Assembly (NCBI GenBank): GCA_947062475.1
Contig: CAMSQA010000001.1
Coordinates: forward strand, 64,815-128,814
Source of the DNA: an uncultured Clostridia bacterium
GTDB taxonomy: Bacteria > Bacillota > Clostridia > Christensenellales > UBA1242
DNA: 64,000 nt
Direction of reading: 5' to 3'
Shown here: one piece after another, positions 33,469 through 42,495 of the stretch
Numbering within the stretch: the stretch's first letter is position 1
Layout: each line of letters starts with the position of its first letter
Made by a program: the position numbers and the translations under genes
The notes under the pieces: generated by a model
What the model was told of the DNA's origin: nothing
Seen by the model: only the letters and a program-made list of their open reading frames with translations
Database searches by the model: none

Positions 33469-34572
33469 CTATTTCTTTTTCGGTAATTTCTTTGCCTCTT
33501 GTTTTTTATTGTTATTTTTTTTTATTCCTTGATTTGTTAATTTATTTTGACTATCCTGCTTAGCTTTTTTGTCAGTCGCCACTTTTTTTGCAGTGCTATT
33601 ATTTTTCTTCACTTTACTGCTAGAAACAGAACCATAAGCATTAAGCATGTCATCATTATGCTGCAATTTGAAATTTTGTTCTTTTTCTGCATTAATGGAT
33701 TTATTAAATCGTTTTTCAAGAAAATTTGGAATCACAAAGGCACTTGAACGATAATTGAAAAGCCCATCAGCAAGCATTCGCATATTTCTTTCATCTGAAA
33801 TATAAAGCTGACGCCTGCTTTCTGGCATTTTATCTATTTCTTCTGTGATATTAATTAAATTTTGCAACTGTTTCATCTGAAGTCTGCAACTATACCAAGA
33901 GTTTCCAATTGTGGTGATGGCAGATAGTGAAGGTATCAAAATGTTGATTAAGGTGGTGATGAAAGTGTCATTAAAACTTAAAGCAATCAAAAATATCATC
34001 ACACAAAAACCAATCCATATAGTCAAAAAGAAGGGCTGAATTGATAAATATAACTTATAATCATTGTGAACTTCCTTGCTGATATAATCAAATTGTGCAC
34101 TTGAATTTTTAGGGTCATCTTCTTCACTATAAAGAAAGTTTTTAAACTTTTCATCAGAAATTTTTTTTGTTTTTCTTGCATACTCTTCAATCATAGTTTG
34201 AGAAATAGGACGAAGAATAGAAGGATTGAGCCTTCCAAATACATAAGAGTCATATTTATCACGAAGCACTGTCCCTTCGGTGTGCATACGTGAAATGTAA
34301 AATCCTAAAACTAGTCCCACTACTAAAATAACGCCAGACACAAGGTTTATTATGGTGGCGACAATCTGTTGAATCTCAACAATATTGTTCACCTTTTGCA
34401 ACATTTGTGGAAGATATCTATTGAAAATTGCAGCAAGACAGATTCCAAATGATAAAAAAATCATCAAATACTTGACATGCTTTTCTTTCTGAAGACAATG
34501 ATGACTTGCTCTTAAATATGTAATAGCTTGATGGTCATTTTGATTTTGCACAAACAAATTTTTCTGTTTCAT
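33469..34572 (-). CDS. S-4TM-like four-helix membrane protein (putative pore-forming effector)
   Basis: About 367 residues from the ATG at 34572 (a longer frame starts 12 codons upstream; no good RBS either way). Layout: helical N-terminus (NDHQAITYLRASHHCLQKEKHV), two membrane helices at about 35-52 and 72-93, a soluble block with RDKYDSYVFGRL, two more helices at about 180-230, then a block with IYISDERNMRMLADGLFNYR-like features (R-x-L-A-D-x-L-F-N-Y-R, V-I-P-N-F) and a long Lys/Asn-rich tail. This pattern matches the S-4TM effector family of CBASS-type systems. No cyclic-nucleotide synthase is nearby. Family call is moderate. Confidence 0.6.
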   Translation of the reverse strand: MKQKNLFVQNQNDHQAITYLRASHHCLQKEKHVKYLMIFLSFGICLAAIFNRYLPQMLQKVNNIVEIQQIVATIINLVSGVILVVGLVLGFYISRMHTEGTVLRDKYDSYVFGRLNPSILRPISQTMIEEYARKTKKISDEKFKNFLYSEEDDPKNSSAQFDYISKEVHNDYKLYLSIQPFFLTIWIGFCVMIFLIALSFNDTFITTLINILIPSLSAITTIGNSWYSCRLQMKQLQNLINITEEIDKMPESRRQLYISDERNMRMLADGLFNYRSSAFVIPNFLEKRFNKSINAEKEQNFKLQHNDDMLNAYGSVSSSKVKKNNSTAKKVATDKKAKQDSQNKLTNQGIKKNNNKKQEAKKLPKKK

Positions 34573-34806
34573 AATCATAATTTTAACACAAAAAACCATT
34601 TTTGTCAATGTTTAATTGCTTGCAATTCTTGTATGATCAATAAAAAAAAATCTTTATATTTGTAACTATTTCTATGATTTATTTTAATAATATTTCAAAG
34701 TTTTAAACTGATAAGAGGTTAATCTAGGGCAAAATGATTGAGATCGTTTTTGTAGCTTTTATTTTTTAATTACATTAAATCAATTTAACTTTATTGTATG
34801 CGGTCT

Positions 34807-35571
34807 TTACCTAAAGCGAGTTATTTTCTTTGTCTTTCGGTGCAAACTTTTCTTTTTTAAAATATAGAATGGAAGAATAAGCATTGTGCCAACAGCCAGC
34901 CCCAATAGCAATGCAACATTATGGCAAACAGTATTATATCCTAAATCCACAATGTAAGTTACAAGTATCCCATAAATCGCTGAAACAATAAGAGTCTTCT
35001 GATTTATATGCTCAAAACTTTTTATATCGAAAAAAATTGCGGCAAGTGAAGCACCCATCAATCCGAAAATACCGCCCGAAGCTCCTACACTCACACCGAT
35101 ATATTCTTGAGCTTTTTTCGGAAATAGTGCGGCAAACAATGGGTCTGTAATATAACTTTCTAAAAACCCCGTAAGAAAAAACAAAATCAACGTTAGCCAC
35201 CAGCCGAAACGCTTTTCCGCATAATTACCTATAAAATACAATCCAACAATATTGACTATTAAATGAAGAATACCGCCGTGTAAAAACATCAACGTAATAT
35301 GCCTGTATACTGCATTTCCATTGACCAAAGCCGACCCCACCCCTAAATAATTGGTAAGCAGACCACCACAACTGCCAAAAATATAGTTCATCACTGGTGA
35401 ACTCTCACTATCCCAAGCATTGTAACCTGTATAACCCTTCGGGAGTGGCAAATAACAATCCAAAATATAAAAGATTATTAAAATGATAATCAAAATATTA
35501 CTTGCCGATAATAAATTTCTTATTTCAAATTTCTTTTTTGTCGTCTTTCGAGAGACATAAGTATTGTTCAT
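34807..35571 (-). CDS. Rhomboid-family intramembrane serine protease
   Basis: About 254 residues from the ATG at 35571, supported by GAGGT; the frame extends 12 codons further without an RBS. Six or more membrane helices; the oxyanion Asn in HLIVN near 107, the catalytic Ser in GASGG at S165, and the catalytic His at H217 in VCHNVALLLG are all present. Cleaves single-pass membrane proteins inside the bilayer. Basic C-terminal tail. Single gene; the substrate could be any neighbour. Confidence 0.9.
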   Translation of the reverse strand: MNNTYVSRKTTKKKFEIRNLLSASNILIIILIIFYILDCYLPLPKGYTGYNAWDSESSPVMNYIFGSCGGLLTNYLGVGSALVNGNAVYRHITLMFLHGGILHLIVNIVGLYFIGNYAEKRFGWWLTLILFFLTGFLESYITDPLFAALFPKKAQEYIGVSVGASGGIFGLMGASLAAIFFDIKSFEHINQKTLIVSAIYGILVTYIVDLGYNTVCHNVALLLGLAVGTMLILPFYILKKKSLHRKTKKITRFR

Positions 35572-35775
35572 TAATACCTCAAAAATATGTAATTTTGATT
35601 GTAACATAAAAAGCCATCTTTTTCAAGCGTTTTTAAAATAGAAACTGTCTATTTGAATTTTACTTTTAATTAAAAATTTCTACCACAAGCTTTAAATAGA
35701 CCAGTAAAATACTATGGTTTTTATTTTTTTATATAAAGAAGTAATTGTATCCTAAAATTCTGAAATTTTTTACTA

Positions 35776-36042
35776 TTATTTTAATCTCCACTTTTTTGTT
35801 TCATTATCTCGCTGAATTTTACCTTCTTCCTCTAATTCTCTTAAAATGGCAACAATCCAATATTGTTGATTAGAAGAAGTGCAATTTTCTTTTTCACCCC
35901 AATCCATTCCACAATCGCGAAATATTTCTGCCTGTTTCATTCCTTTATTAAAATTGTTACATTCATCTTTTGATGACATATATTCATAAACTAAATTTTT
36001 AAAATCATTTCTAAGAATTTCACCTTTCTTCTTAAAATTCAT
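35776..36042 (-). CDS. Small predicted winged-helix-like protein
   Basis: 88 residues. N-terminal helix (LRNDFKNLVYEYM), then a compact segment with DCGMDWGEKE, SSNQQYWIVAILRELEEEGKI and a basic beta-wing-like end KWRLK, which looks like a small winged helix. I have seen similar end segments in restriction-associated proteins but cannot name the family. RBS weak. Confidence 0.6.
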   Translation of the reverse strand: MNFKKKGEILRNDFKNLVYEYMSSKDECNNFNKGMKQAEIFRDCGMDWGEKENCTSSNQQYWIVAILRELEEEGKIQRDNETKKWRLK

Positions 36043-36119
36043 ATAAACTTACCGCCTTTTAAAATTATGTAAATTAAATAATAAAACTTAAATCAAACCT
36101 TTGCGGTGAGACAAAGTCT

Positions 36120-36689
36120 CTAAACACACCCAATATTATCTCTAAAAAATTTCAATCTTTCAAATATTGGTGCATTTGCTTTATAGCCTTTTGGATTAAG
36201 TGGAGAAGGATGATAAATAGGCAACGAAATAAATTTTTTATCATTAACTTCAAAATCAAATTCTTTTCTAACATAATCAGAGTATCTTTTGATTTTTTTG
36301 TTAAGCAAAGCCTGTGTTGGATACAAACCCATAGTAAGTATAATTTTGCAAGGAATGACTTTTAATTGTTTCAACAAAATTGGCATACAATTATGAGAAA
36401 ATCTTTCAAGAAATTTTTTCTCTTATATGATACATTTACAACACTCAGTAAAAAATATATCGCCAATAGAATATCCAATGTTATTTAATAATTTTTCTAA
36501 AACTCTACCACTTGCTTGCAAATTCCCTTTTGTATTATAAAAGGCTCTCTTTGACTCTATCCAGCCATCTTTGTCAGGACTTTCTCCAATTATAATAAAA
36601 TGAGAAGTCCCAATCTGGATATTATTTTCAATTAATTTAGGATGTTCGCCACATAATTTGCAATTTCTAATCTGTTCGCTTAATTTCAT
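36120..36689 (-). pseudogene. Uracil-DNA glycosylase-superfamily gene interrupted by an in-frame TAA
   Basis: From the ATG at 36689 the frame reads an N-terminal cysteine pair (CKLCGEHP), motif IIGESPDKDGW, and SGRVLEKLLNNIGY; it then stops at TAA (36423-36425) right after CCKCII. The same frame continues past the stop as EKKFLERFSHNCMPILLKQLKV, KIILTMGLYPTQALL and the second motif YHPSPLNPKG. The whole looks like a family 4-type iron-sulfur UDG of about 190 residues with one nonsense codon. Either decay, sequence error or readthrough. Confidence 0.75.
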
Positions 36690-36784
36690 ATATTGATTAT
36701 ATAACAAATCAAGAGCAACTACAAAGCATTCTTGCATAAAAAAACACACCCGTCAAAATATTTAGGGTGCGTATAGTTCGCTAA

Positions 36785-36872
36785 TGGCGGAGAGAAAGGG
36801 ATTCGAACCCCTGGAAGCTTTCACTTCAACGGTTTTCAAGACCGCCGCTTTCGACCGCTCAGCCATCTCTCC
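36785..36872 (-). tRNA. tRNA-Ser (anticodon UGA)
   Basis: 88 nt with encoded CCA. Acceptor GGAGAGA / TCTCTCC, D-arm GGCTGAGCGG, anticodon loop CTTGAAA, long variable arm (class II), T-arm GGTTCGAATCC. tRNA-Ser is a common integration site, and broken genes flank it on both sides, but no integrase or att duplication was seen. Confidence 0.95.
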
Positions 36873-37086
36873 ATATTTTTTTAAGCCTGTAAAACTTATC
36901 CTTCTTTATTATACACAAACTTATCCCCTTTTTCAAGCATTTTTTCAAAGTTTTTTTATTTTTTATTTTATTAAGCCCTTTTTATCATTAAATTCATTGA
37001 GATTTATTTATCTTTTATATTGATGTTTTATTTTTATAATGCTATAATATCTTCAATTGTTACTAAATTTTTATAAGGAGACAAAC

Positions 37087-38333
37087 TTGGAAGCAGATTA
37101 CAAACGAGAAAAAAATGGATTTTTATCTTTCTTTCCATCATGTCTTTTTCAATAGGAATATGGGAGAATTATAAAACTGTATGGCTGGAAATAAACAAAA
37201 TTAATATTTCAAATATTTCGCTTATAGTAAGCGCGTCTCTATTTGTCACATGTTTCATTTCAATAGGTCTGATACTTATATTCAAAAAGTTTAATATGCT
37301 GCTTTTAATAAGAATTTCATTAATCATTCGTGCTGTATCTTTCCTCTCTATGATTATTTCTTTCAACCACCCTATTGGTTGGATTAAAATTTTAAGTTTT
37401 TTCTTGGAAACAATATCAATAAATTTAATCATACTATCTATTTATCCATTGATTACACAAAAGCTCAAATCTTCTAAAATTTATTCACATAGAAAACTCA
37501 TCGAATATCTTTGCACCGATATTGGTATTCTTATAGCTGGTGGCATTATTGCTTTTAAACTTGCAGGTTTTTTTGAATACAACATTTTAGCAATTGCGGC
37601 ATTAATTTTCACAATTGCATGCATACCCATAACTTTTCTCTTCAAAAGTGATAATTCAGAAAAAAATATTAAGTTTAAAGCAATTTTCAAAGACAAAATT
37701 GCCAATATATATTTAGTCTATTACTTTATTCAAAATATCGCCTACAATATTGCACTTGGTTTAATGACTTTGCTTTTGAAAAATCTATTGGGACTGCCTA
37801 TAAACTACATTTCAATATTTTTGTTGGCTTCTTATATTTTAGGCGATGTCTTTGGATATCTTGCTCTCTATAAATTAAATTTCAAAAAGGATTACATCTC
37901 CTATTCCTGCAAGTTTGTTTTGCGTCTTGTCCTTTATGTTTTGATTGCAATAACTGGAAACTTCTATGTAGCTATTGTTGGAATCTTCCTTTCTCTTTTT
38001 GTAAGCAGAGCTTGGGAGAATGTCTCAGACGGAGTTTATATCAACAGAATAAACAAAGAAAACCAGTTGGCTTTTGCAAACATTAGATATGGAATAGGAA
38101 AACTGGGTATGGCAATAGGAATATTAATTTCTGGTCAATTATTTAAATTTGGTATTAGGGCGATATTTGCCTGCTCAAGTGCTGTTATGGTTGTGTCCAT
38201 TTCACTTGCTTTTTACTTGATGTATTTAAGAAAAAAAGAAAGCGAAAGACTAAAAACCTTAGAAAGTGCAGAAAACGAAGTAAAGCAAGAATGCATTGAA
38301 AATGAAGAAAATGAGGCACAAATTAAAAATTAA
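37087..38333 (+). CDS. Major facilitator superfamily transporter, 5' end frameshifted
   Basis: The long frame begins only at 37140 with an ATG lacking an RBS and gives 11 membrane helices. An AAGGAG site precedes a TTG at 37087 whose frame (MEADYKREKNGF) runs into TAG at 37153. A -1 shift at TTT TTA (37120-37125) joins them as a protein of about 415 residues with a proper first helix (IFLSIMSFSIGIW), making 12 helices. So the intact gene is 37087-38333 and this copy needs a -1 shift or one more T. The acidic C-terminal tail is cytosolic. Substrate unknown. Confidence 0.75.
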
Positions 38334-38353
38334 TTTCTATATGTTTTTAAATT

Positions 38354-38385
38354 AAAAAATCTACCAATTAAAGGTAGATTTTTAT
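38354..38385 (+). terminator. Terminator of the MFS gene
   Basis: Stem AAAAATCTACC / GGTAGATTTTT, 7-nt loop, 20 bp after the stop. Confidence 0.85.
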
Positions 38386-38409
38386 TTAAATTTATTAAAC
38401 TTATTTTCA

Positions 38410-38622
38410 TTACAACTCAGGTTCAGACTCAACTGCATTTTCAATATCATTTAGCCATTTTACCATAACAGGCTTGCCTTTTGTCACCTTTTCAGCGAGT
38501 TCTTCAACAGTATCCCAAACCGCACGTTTTGACTTAACCTTGCCGAAGGCTTCAAGAATGTCTCTTTTAATGTTTTCAGCACTTACAAGTTAAAGCATCT
38601 ATAGTAAATTTATCATTTTCAT
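38410..38622 (-). pseudogene. Remnant of a small gene with two frame breaks
   Basis: AAGGAG and ATG (38622) are well placed, but the ATG frame stops after seven codons. Shifting -1 after the second codon gives NDKFTIDAL, and a further shift gives VSAENIKRDILEAFGK, followed by a uniform Lys/Glu-rich frame (KRAVWDTVEELAEK, KPVMVKWLNDIENA) to TAA at 38410. The intact protein would be about 70 residues. No family recognised. Confidence 0.5.
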
Positions 38623-38704
38623 ATGCTTCTCCTTAAAAACTATTATATCTTTATAATAGCATAAAAATCTTTAATTTGTAATATATTTTAAAATCTACTT
38701 TCTA

Positions 38705-38742
38705 TTTAAAAAAGCAAAGACATTTTTCTTGCTTTGCTTTAA
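38705..38742 (-). terminator. Terminator of radC
   Basis: Stem AAAGCAAAG / CTTTGCTTT with a 12-nt loop and T run on the minus strand. Confidence 0.75.
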
Positions 38743-38754
38743 AGATAACTTGAT

Positions 38755-39510
38755 TTAAAATCGATTTGTCCCATTTTTATTTAATAATGTGACGATATCC
38801 ATATATTTGTCATTCTTGCCAAAAACTCGTTTCATCTTTTTGTCATTTATGCTGTAAATTCCATCTTCACCGACGATAAAATTATCTCTCAGCTCGCAAC
38901 AACTAAATTCAAATTTGTTTTTCAGTTCTTTTGCAGAAACAATATCCTGCTGTGAAGGCAAGCATGAACCGCCAGGATGGTTATGTGCTATGTATACTAT
39001 AGGGACTTTATATGTATTTACAAAATTGCTGATTTCTCGTATTTCAATGCCCACCATTTTCAAAGTTCCACGGGCTAAACATCTATCAGCAACGTAATCA
39101 CCTCTACTATTAAAACCAAATACATAAAGTTCTTCAATATTTTTATATCGCATAATACTTTCAGCATAGTCATAGATATCGCCAAAAGTCCCCAAGCCAT
39201 CTTCCTTGTTGGCTTTAGACGAAGTGTAAATATTAAATATTTCAACCATAGCTTTCAATTTTTTAGCTGACATATCTCCCATGCCTTTCACCGCTTTCAA
39301 ATCATCTATAGATGCATCAAAAACTGTGGAAATGTTTTTGAATTTATCAAGTAGCCTATGGGCTAATGGATTTACATCCCCACGTGGAAAGATATAACAT
39401 AAAACAAATTCCATGACTTGAATTTTACTTAAACCATATAGACCGACATTGTGAACAGTTTCTAATAGTCTTTCTCTGTGTCCAGAATGGACACTTTTGT
39501 CGTCATTCAT
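38755..39510 (-). CDS. radC: RadC-family JAB/MPN protein
   Basis: 251 residues. Helix-hairpin-helix-like N-terminal part (residues 10-90, with VKGMGDMSAKKLKAMVE) and the JAB1/MPN domain with the metal motif HNHPGG...PSQQD (HNHPSG in most RadC, here Gly for Ser). The GGAGGAGAG Shine-Dalgarno sits close to the ATG. Once called a DNA repair protein; its true role is unclear. Confidence 0.9.
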   Translation of the reverse strand: MNDDKSVHSGHRERLLETVHNVGLYGLSKIQVMEFVLCYIFPRGDVNPLAHRLLDKFKNISTVFDASIDDLKAVKGMGDMSAKKLKAMVEIFNIYTSSKANKEDGLGTFGDIYDYAESIMRYKNIEELYVFGFNSRGDYVADRCLARGTLKMVGIEIREISNFVNTYKVPIVYIAHNHPGGSCLPSQQDIVSAKELKNKFEFSCCELRDNFIVGEDGIYSINDKKMKRVFGKNDKYMDIVTLLNKNGTNRF

Positions 39511-39559
39511 CTCTCCTCCATTGTTTTTCTATACTTACATTTCATCAGAATATTTTAAC

Positions 39560-40441
39560 CTAATTTATAAAATTGGTTTTATCAAATTTTTTATCCCTGT
39601 TTTTCTTCACCTTGCTTGATATTGCAAAAACAATAATACCCACAATCATTATTCCAAGTGGCACGGATATTCCCAGCAGATACCACCAAGCAGCTTGAAT
39701 AAATTTTAGAGAAACCTTCAAACTTTCTTTTTGATTATTATCAAGCTTCCAAACATGGTGAAAGCCTTCTGCATTCTTAATAAAATAATCTGCATTTGAG
39801 CCAGCCCTTCTCACAAGAGATGTAAAGTCAAAATAAAAACTTGGCTTATATGATTGCGAAATTTCATTTTCAAAACTTGTTTCACTTGCACAGCTTTTTA
39901 TTTCATTTATAAAATTTTCACTCCGCTTTGCCTCAAAAATATCAGGTGAAAATTTAAAATTCATTAATGACATAAACAGATTTTTATTATAGTCAAACTT
40001 GACATCCTTACAAGAGACAGCAAACACATCAATAGAAGCAAATTTGATTTGATAGGATATTTGATTGTAATTTTCCCAAATTGGCAAAACGATTTCAATA
40101 TCTTTTTCTATCTTATCTTCATCAAATTTTTCTGATAAATTTTTTAATAATTCTGTTTGTTGTTTTTCAAGTAAAGCAATAAGATTATCTTTAAATATTT
40201 TAAATTCATTTTCATGTGCGATATATTCATTTAAATTTATGTCTATTTTGCGGGTGAAAACTATTTGGTCATTTTCATCAAGCATGATCTGTGAAACAAT
40301 AAAATTGTTCTTTTTGACTTCATCTTGATAAATAGGAGAACCATAATCATTGCTAAACTTCATAAATCCTAAAACGGCAAAAAGGAGTAAGAATGCAACG
40401 CAGACAATTATTACACCTCTTTTTATAATAATTTTATTCAT
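39560..40441 (-). CDS. Two-TM protein with large extracytoplasmic domain, unknown
   Basis: 293 residues: N-terminal membrane helix (about 8-27), an external domain of about 215 residues without recognised motif, and a C-terminal helix (about 246-272) with a basic tail. Its start lies 2 nt downstream of the tpiA stop (ATG 40441 versus stop 40444), so it is co-transcribed with pgk-tpiA. No family recognised. Confidence 0.75.
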   Translation of the reverse strand: MNKIIIKRGVIIVCVAFLLLFAVLGFMKFSNDYGSPIYQDEVKKNNFIVSQIMLDENDQIVFTRKIDINLNEYIAHENEFKIFKDNLIALLEKQQTELLKNLSEKFDEDKIEKDIEIVLPIWENYNQISYQIKFASIDVFAVSCKDVKFDYNKNLFMSLMNFKFSPDIFEAKRSENFINEIKSCASETSFENEISQSYKPSFYFDFTSLVRRAGSNADYFIKNAEGFHHVWKLDNNQKESLKVSLKFIQAAWWYLLGISVPLGIMIVGIIVFAISSKVKKNRDKKFDKTNFIN

Positions 40442-40443
40442 GC

Positions 40444-41190
40444 TTAAACCTTTACATCTTTTATCAATTGACTGAAATTGATAGCATCAAGACATGCCCC
40501 TCCAATTAGCAGTCCATTAACTTGTCCAAGCTTGGCAATTGATGAACAATTTTTATTATCAACACTTCCACCGTAAAGCACTTCAATCTTTTGTGCAGCT
40601 TTCAAAGAAAAGTCGTTTTCAATAACTTTTCTTATTGATTTGATTGAAGCATCAATCTCTTTAGCGAGTGGTGTTTTTCCACTTCCGATAGCCCAGATCG
40701 GCTCATACGCGATGACAATATTCTCAAGCTCGTTTTCATAAAGCCCTTTCAAACCATCTTCTATCTGTGCTTTTAATGTCTCAAAAGTTTTAAGAAGATT
40801 TTTTTCTGCCAGACTTTCACCAACGCAAAAAATTACTTTCAGTCTGTTTTTAAGGGCAATCTTAATCTTTTTATTGATAGCTTTGGCATTATCTTTATAT
40901 TTTGCTCGTCTTTCACTATGCCCTACAATTACATATTCTACTCCGCAGTCATGCAACATCTCACCACTTATCTCTCCAGTATTTTTGCCTACTTCATCAT
41001 CACAAAGATTTTGAGCGCCCAGTTTGATGTCGCTGCCATCAAGCAAAAATTTTGCTGTTGAAAGAGCAGTGTAAGGCAGACATAACACAACCTCATGTCT
41101 TCCCATTTCATAGCGGGGCAACAATTTCATAATATAGTCCTTGACTTGAGTATTAGTTTTGTTCATCTTTAAATTTCCAATAATAGTCAT
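40444..41190 (-). CDS. tpiA: Triosephosphate isomerase
   Basis: 248 residues, normal length. NLKMN at the N-terminus, catalytic His in IVGHSERR near 95, catalytic Glu in AYEPIWAIGSGKT near 165, and phosphate loop YGGSV ... LIGGACLD at the end. Converts DHAP and glyceraldehyde-3-phosphate in glycolysis. Follows pgk by 38 bp in the same operon. Confidence 0.97.
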   Translation of the reverse strand: MTIIGNLKMNKTNTQVKDYIMKLLPRYEMGRHEVVLCLPYTALSTAKFLLDGSDIKLGAQNLCDDEVGKNTGEISGEMLHDCGVEYVIVGHSERRAKYKDNAKAINKKIKIALKNRLKVIFCVGESLAEKNLLKTFETLKAQIEDGLKGLYENELENIVIAYEPIWAIGSGKTPLAKEIDASIKSIRKVIENDFSLKAAQKIEVLYGGSVDNKNCSSIAKLGQVNGLLIGGACLDAINFSQLIKDVKV

Positions 41191-41228
41191 AGCTTACCTC
41201 CATTTTTACTTGATTATTAATCTTAAAT

Positions 41229-42410
41229 TTATACAATCTTTTGCTGAATTACTTCTATGCAAGGCAAAGTCCCTTGTTCAATAAACTCCATACTTGCACC
41301 GCCACCAGTTGAGACAAAATCAATTTTATCAGCTACTTTAAAGGTGTTGATAGCATTTACTGTATCTCCGCCGCCAACAATAGTAAATGCCTTAGCATTT
41401 GCCACGGCTTCAGCAATTTTTTTAGTTCCGTTAGAAAATTTTGGATTTTCAAACATGCCAAGAGGACCATTCCAAAAAATTTGACTTGCCTTGTCAATTT
41501 CTTTTTTAAATAATTCTATACTTTTTTCACCGATATCATAGCCAGCAAGATCACCTTTAAGCTTGTCAACTTTTTCAATCTTGCCCTTGCTGTCACTTGT
41601 GCTGACACCGATGTGGTCAACAGGAAGCAAAATTTTTTTGCCTGCTGCTTCAGCTTTTTCAAGAATCTCTCTTGCAATTTCAATTTTATCTTCTTGTATC
41701 TTGCTCATTCCAACCATTTCACCTTTTGCAAGCATGAAGGTATAAGCCATCGCACCGCCAATTATGAGGCAATCAGCTTTTTCAATAAATTTCTCGATTA
41801 TTTTTATTTTTGTATCAACTTTTGCACCACCTAAAATTGCAACAAATGGTCTTTTTGGCTCTTTGATGGCAAAAGATAGATTTTCAATTTCCTTTTCCAT
41901 CAACAGACCAATCGCATTTGGCAAAACTCTGGCAAGAGCAAAACCAGTGGCATTTTTCCTATGTGCACTTCCAAAGGCATCGTTGACATAAATATCTCCA
42001 TAACTTGCAATCTCTCTTGCAAATTCCATATCACAAGCATCTTCCTCTTTATAAAAACGAGTGTTTTCAAGAAGAAGAACGTTGCCCTCTTTCAATTGTT
42101 TTATTCTTTTCTTCACTTGTGAGCCAACAACAGCATTTATAAAGTCGACATTGCAATCAAGTTTCTTCATAAGCTCCAAAGCGACAGGATAAAGTGATTT
42201 TTTTGTATCAAATCCCTTTGGTCTGCCAAGATGAGAAAGCAAAACAACTCTTGCTTGTTGATCAGTCAAAAACTTAATCGTTGGTATTACATTTTTTATC
42301 CTTGTATCATCCAAAATTCTCCCGCCTTCATCCATAGGCACATTAAAATCAACTCTTACCAAAACTACTTTTCCTTTAAGTCCAACAAGGTCTTTTATTG
42401 TTCTTTTCAT
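41229..42410 (-). CDS. pgk: Phosphoglycerate kinase
   Basis: 393 residues, normal length. RVDFNVP at the N-terminus, LLSHLGRPKG, LLENTRFYKEE, ILGGAKVDTKI, and the C-terminal GGGDTVNAINTF ... STGGGASMEF ATP-binding stretch. Makes ATP from 1,3-bisphosphoglycerate. First gene of pgk-tpiA; gap is not present upstream, so the usual gap-pgk-tpi cluster is incomplete here. No strong Shine-Dalgarno other than AGGAGAG. Confidence 0.97.
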   Translation of the reverse strand: MKRTIKDLVGLKGKVVLVRVDFNVPMDEGGRILDDTRIKNVIPTIKFLTDQQARVVLLSHLGRPKGFDTKKSLYPVALELMKKLDCNVDFINAVVGSQVKKRIKQLKEGNVLLLENTRFYKEEDACDMEFAREIASYGDIYVNDAFGSAHRKNATGFALARVLPNAIGLLMEKEIENLSFAIKEPKRPFVAILGGAKVDTKIKIIEKFIEKADCLIIGGAMAYTFMLAKGEMVGMSKIQEDKIEIAREILEKAEAAGKKILLPVDHIGVSTSDSKGKIEKVDKLKGDLAGYDIGEKSIELFKKEIDKASQIFWNGPLGMFENPKFSNGTKKIAEAVANAKAFTIVGGGDTVNAINTFKVADKIDFVSTGGGASMEFIEQGTLPCIEVIQQKIV

Positions 42411-42495
42411 ACTCTCTCCTTTTTTTGATAATATCTTTTAATATAAAGACTCATCATTCTTTCTTAAAATCCTGCCACCTCTGCCAATTTTTTTG

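Noticed and set aside
11718..36425. Reassignment of TAG/TAA as sense codons
   Set aside because: TAG and TAA serve as ordinary stops for many genes in the window; two in-frame stops in otherwise normal genes do not support a code change.
36785..36872. tRNA-Ser as attachment site of an integrated element
   Set aside because: No integrase, no duplicated tRNA end and no phage or plasmid genes were seen; only broken genes nearby.
39504..39506. Out-of-frame ATG just inside radC as alternative start
   Set aside because: It is in another frame with an immediate stop; the ATG at 39510 has the proper RBS.
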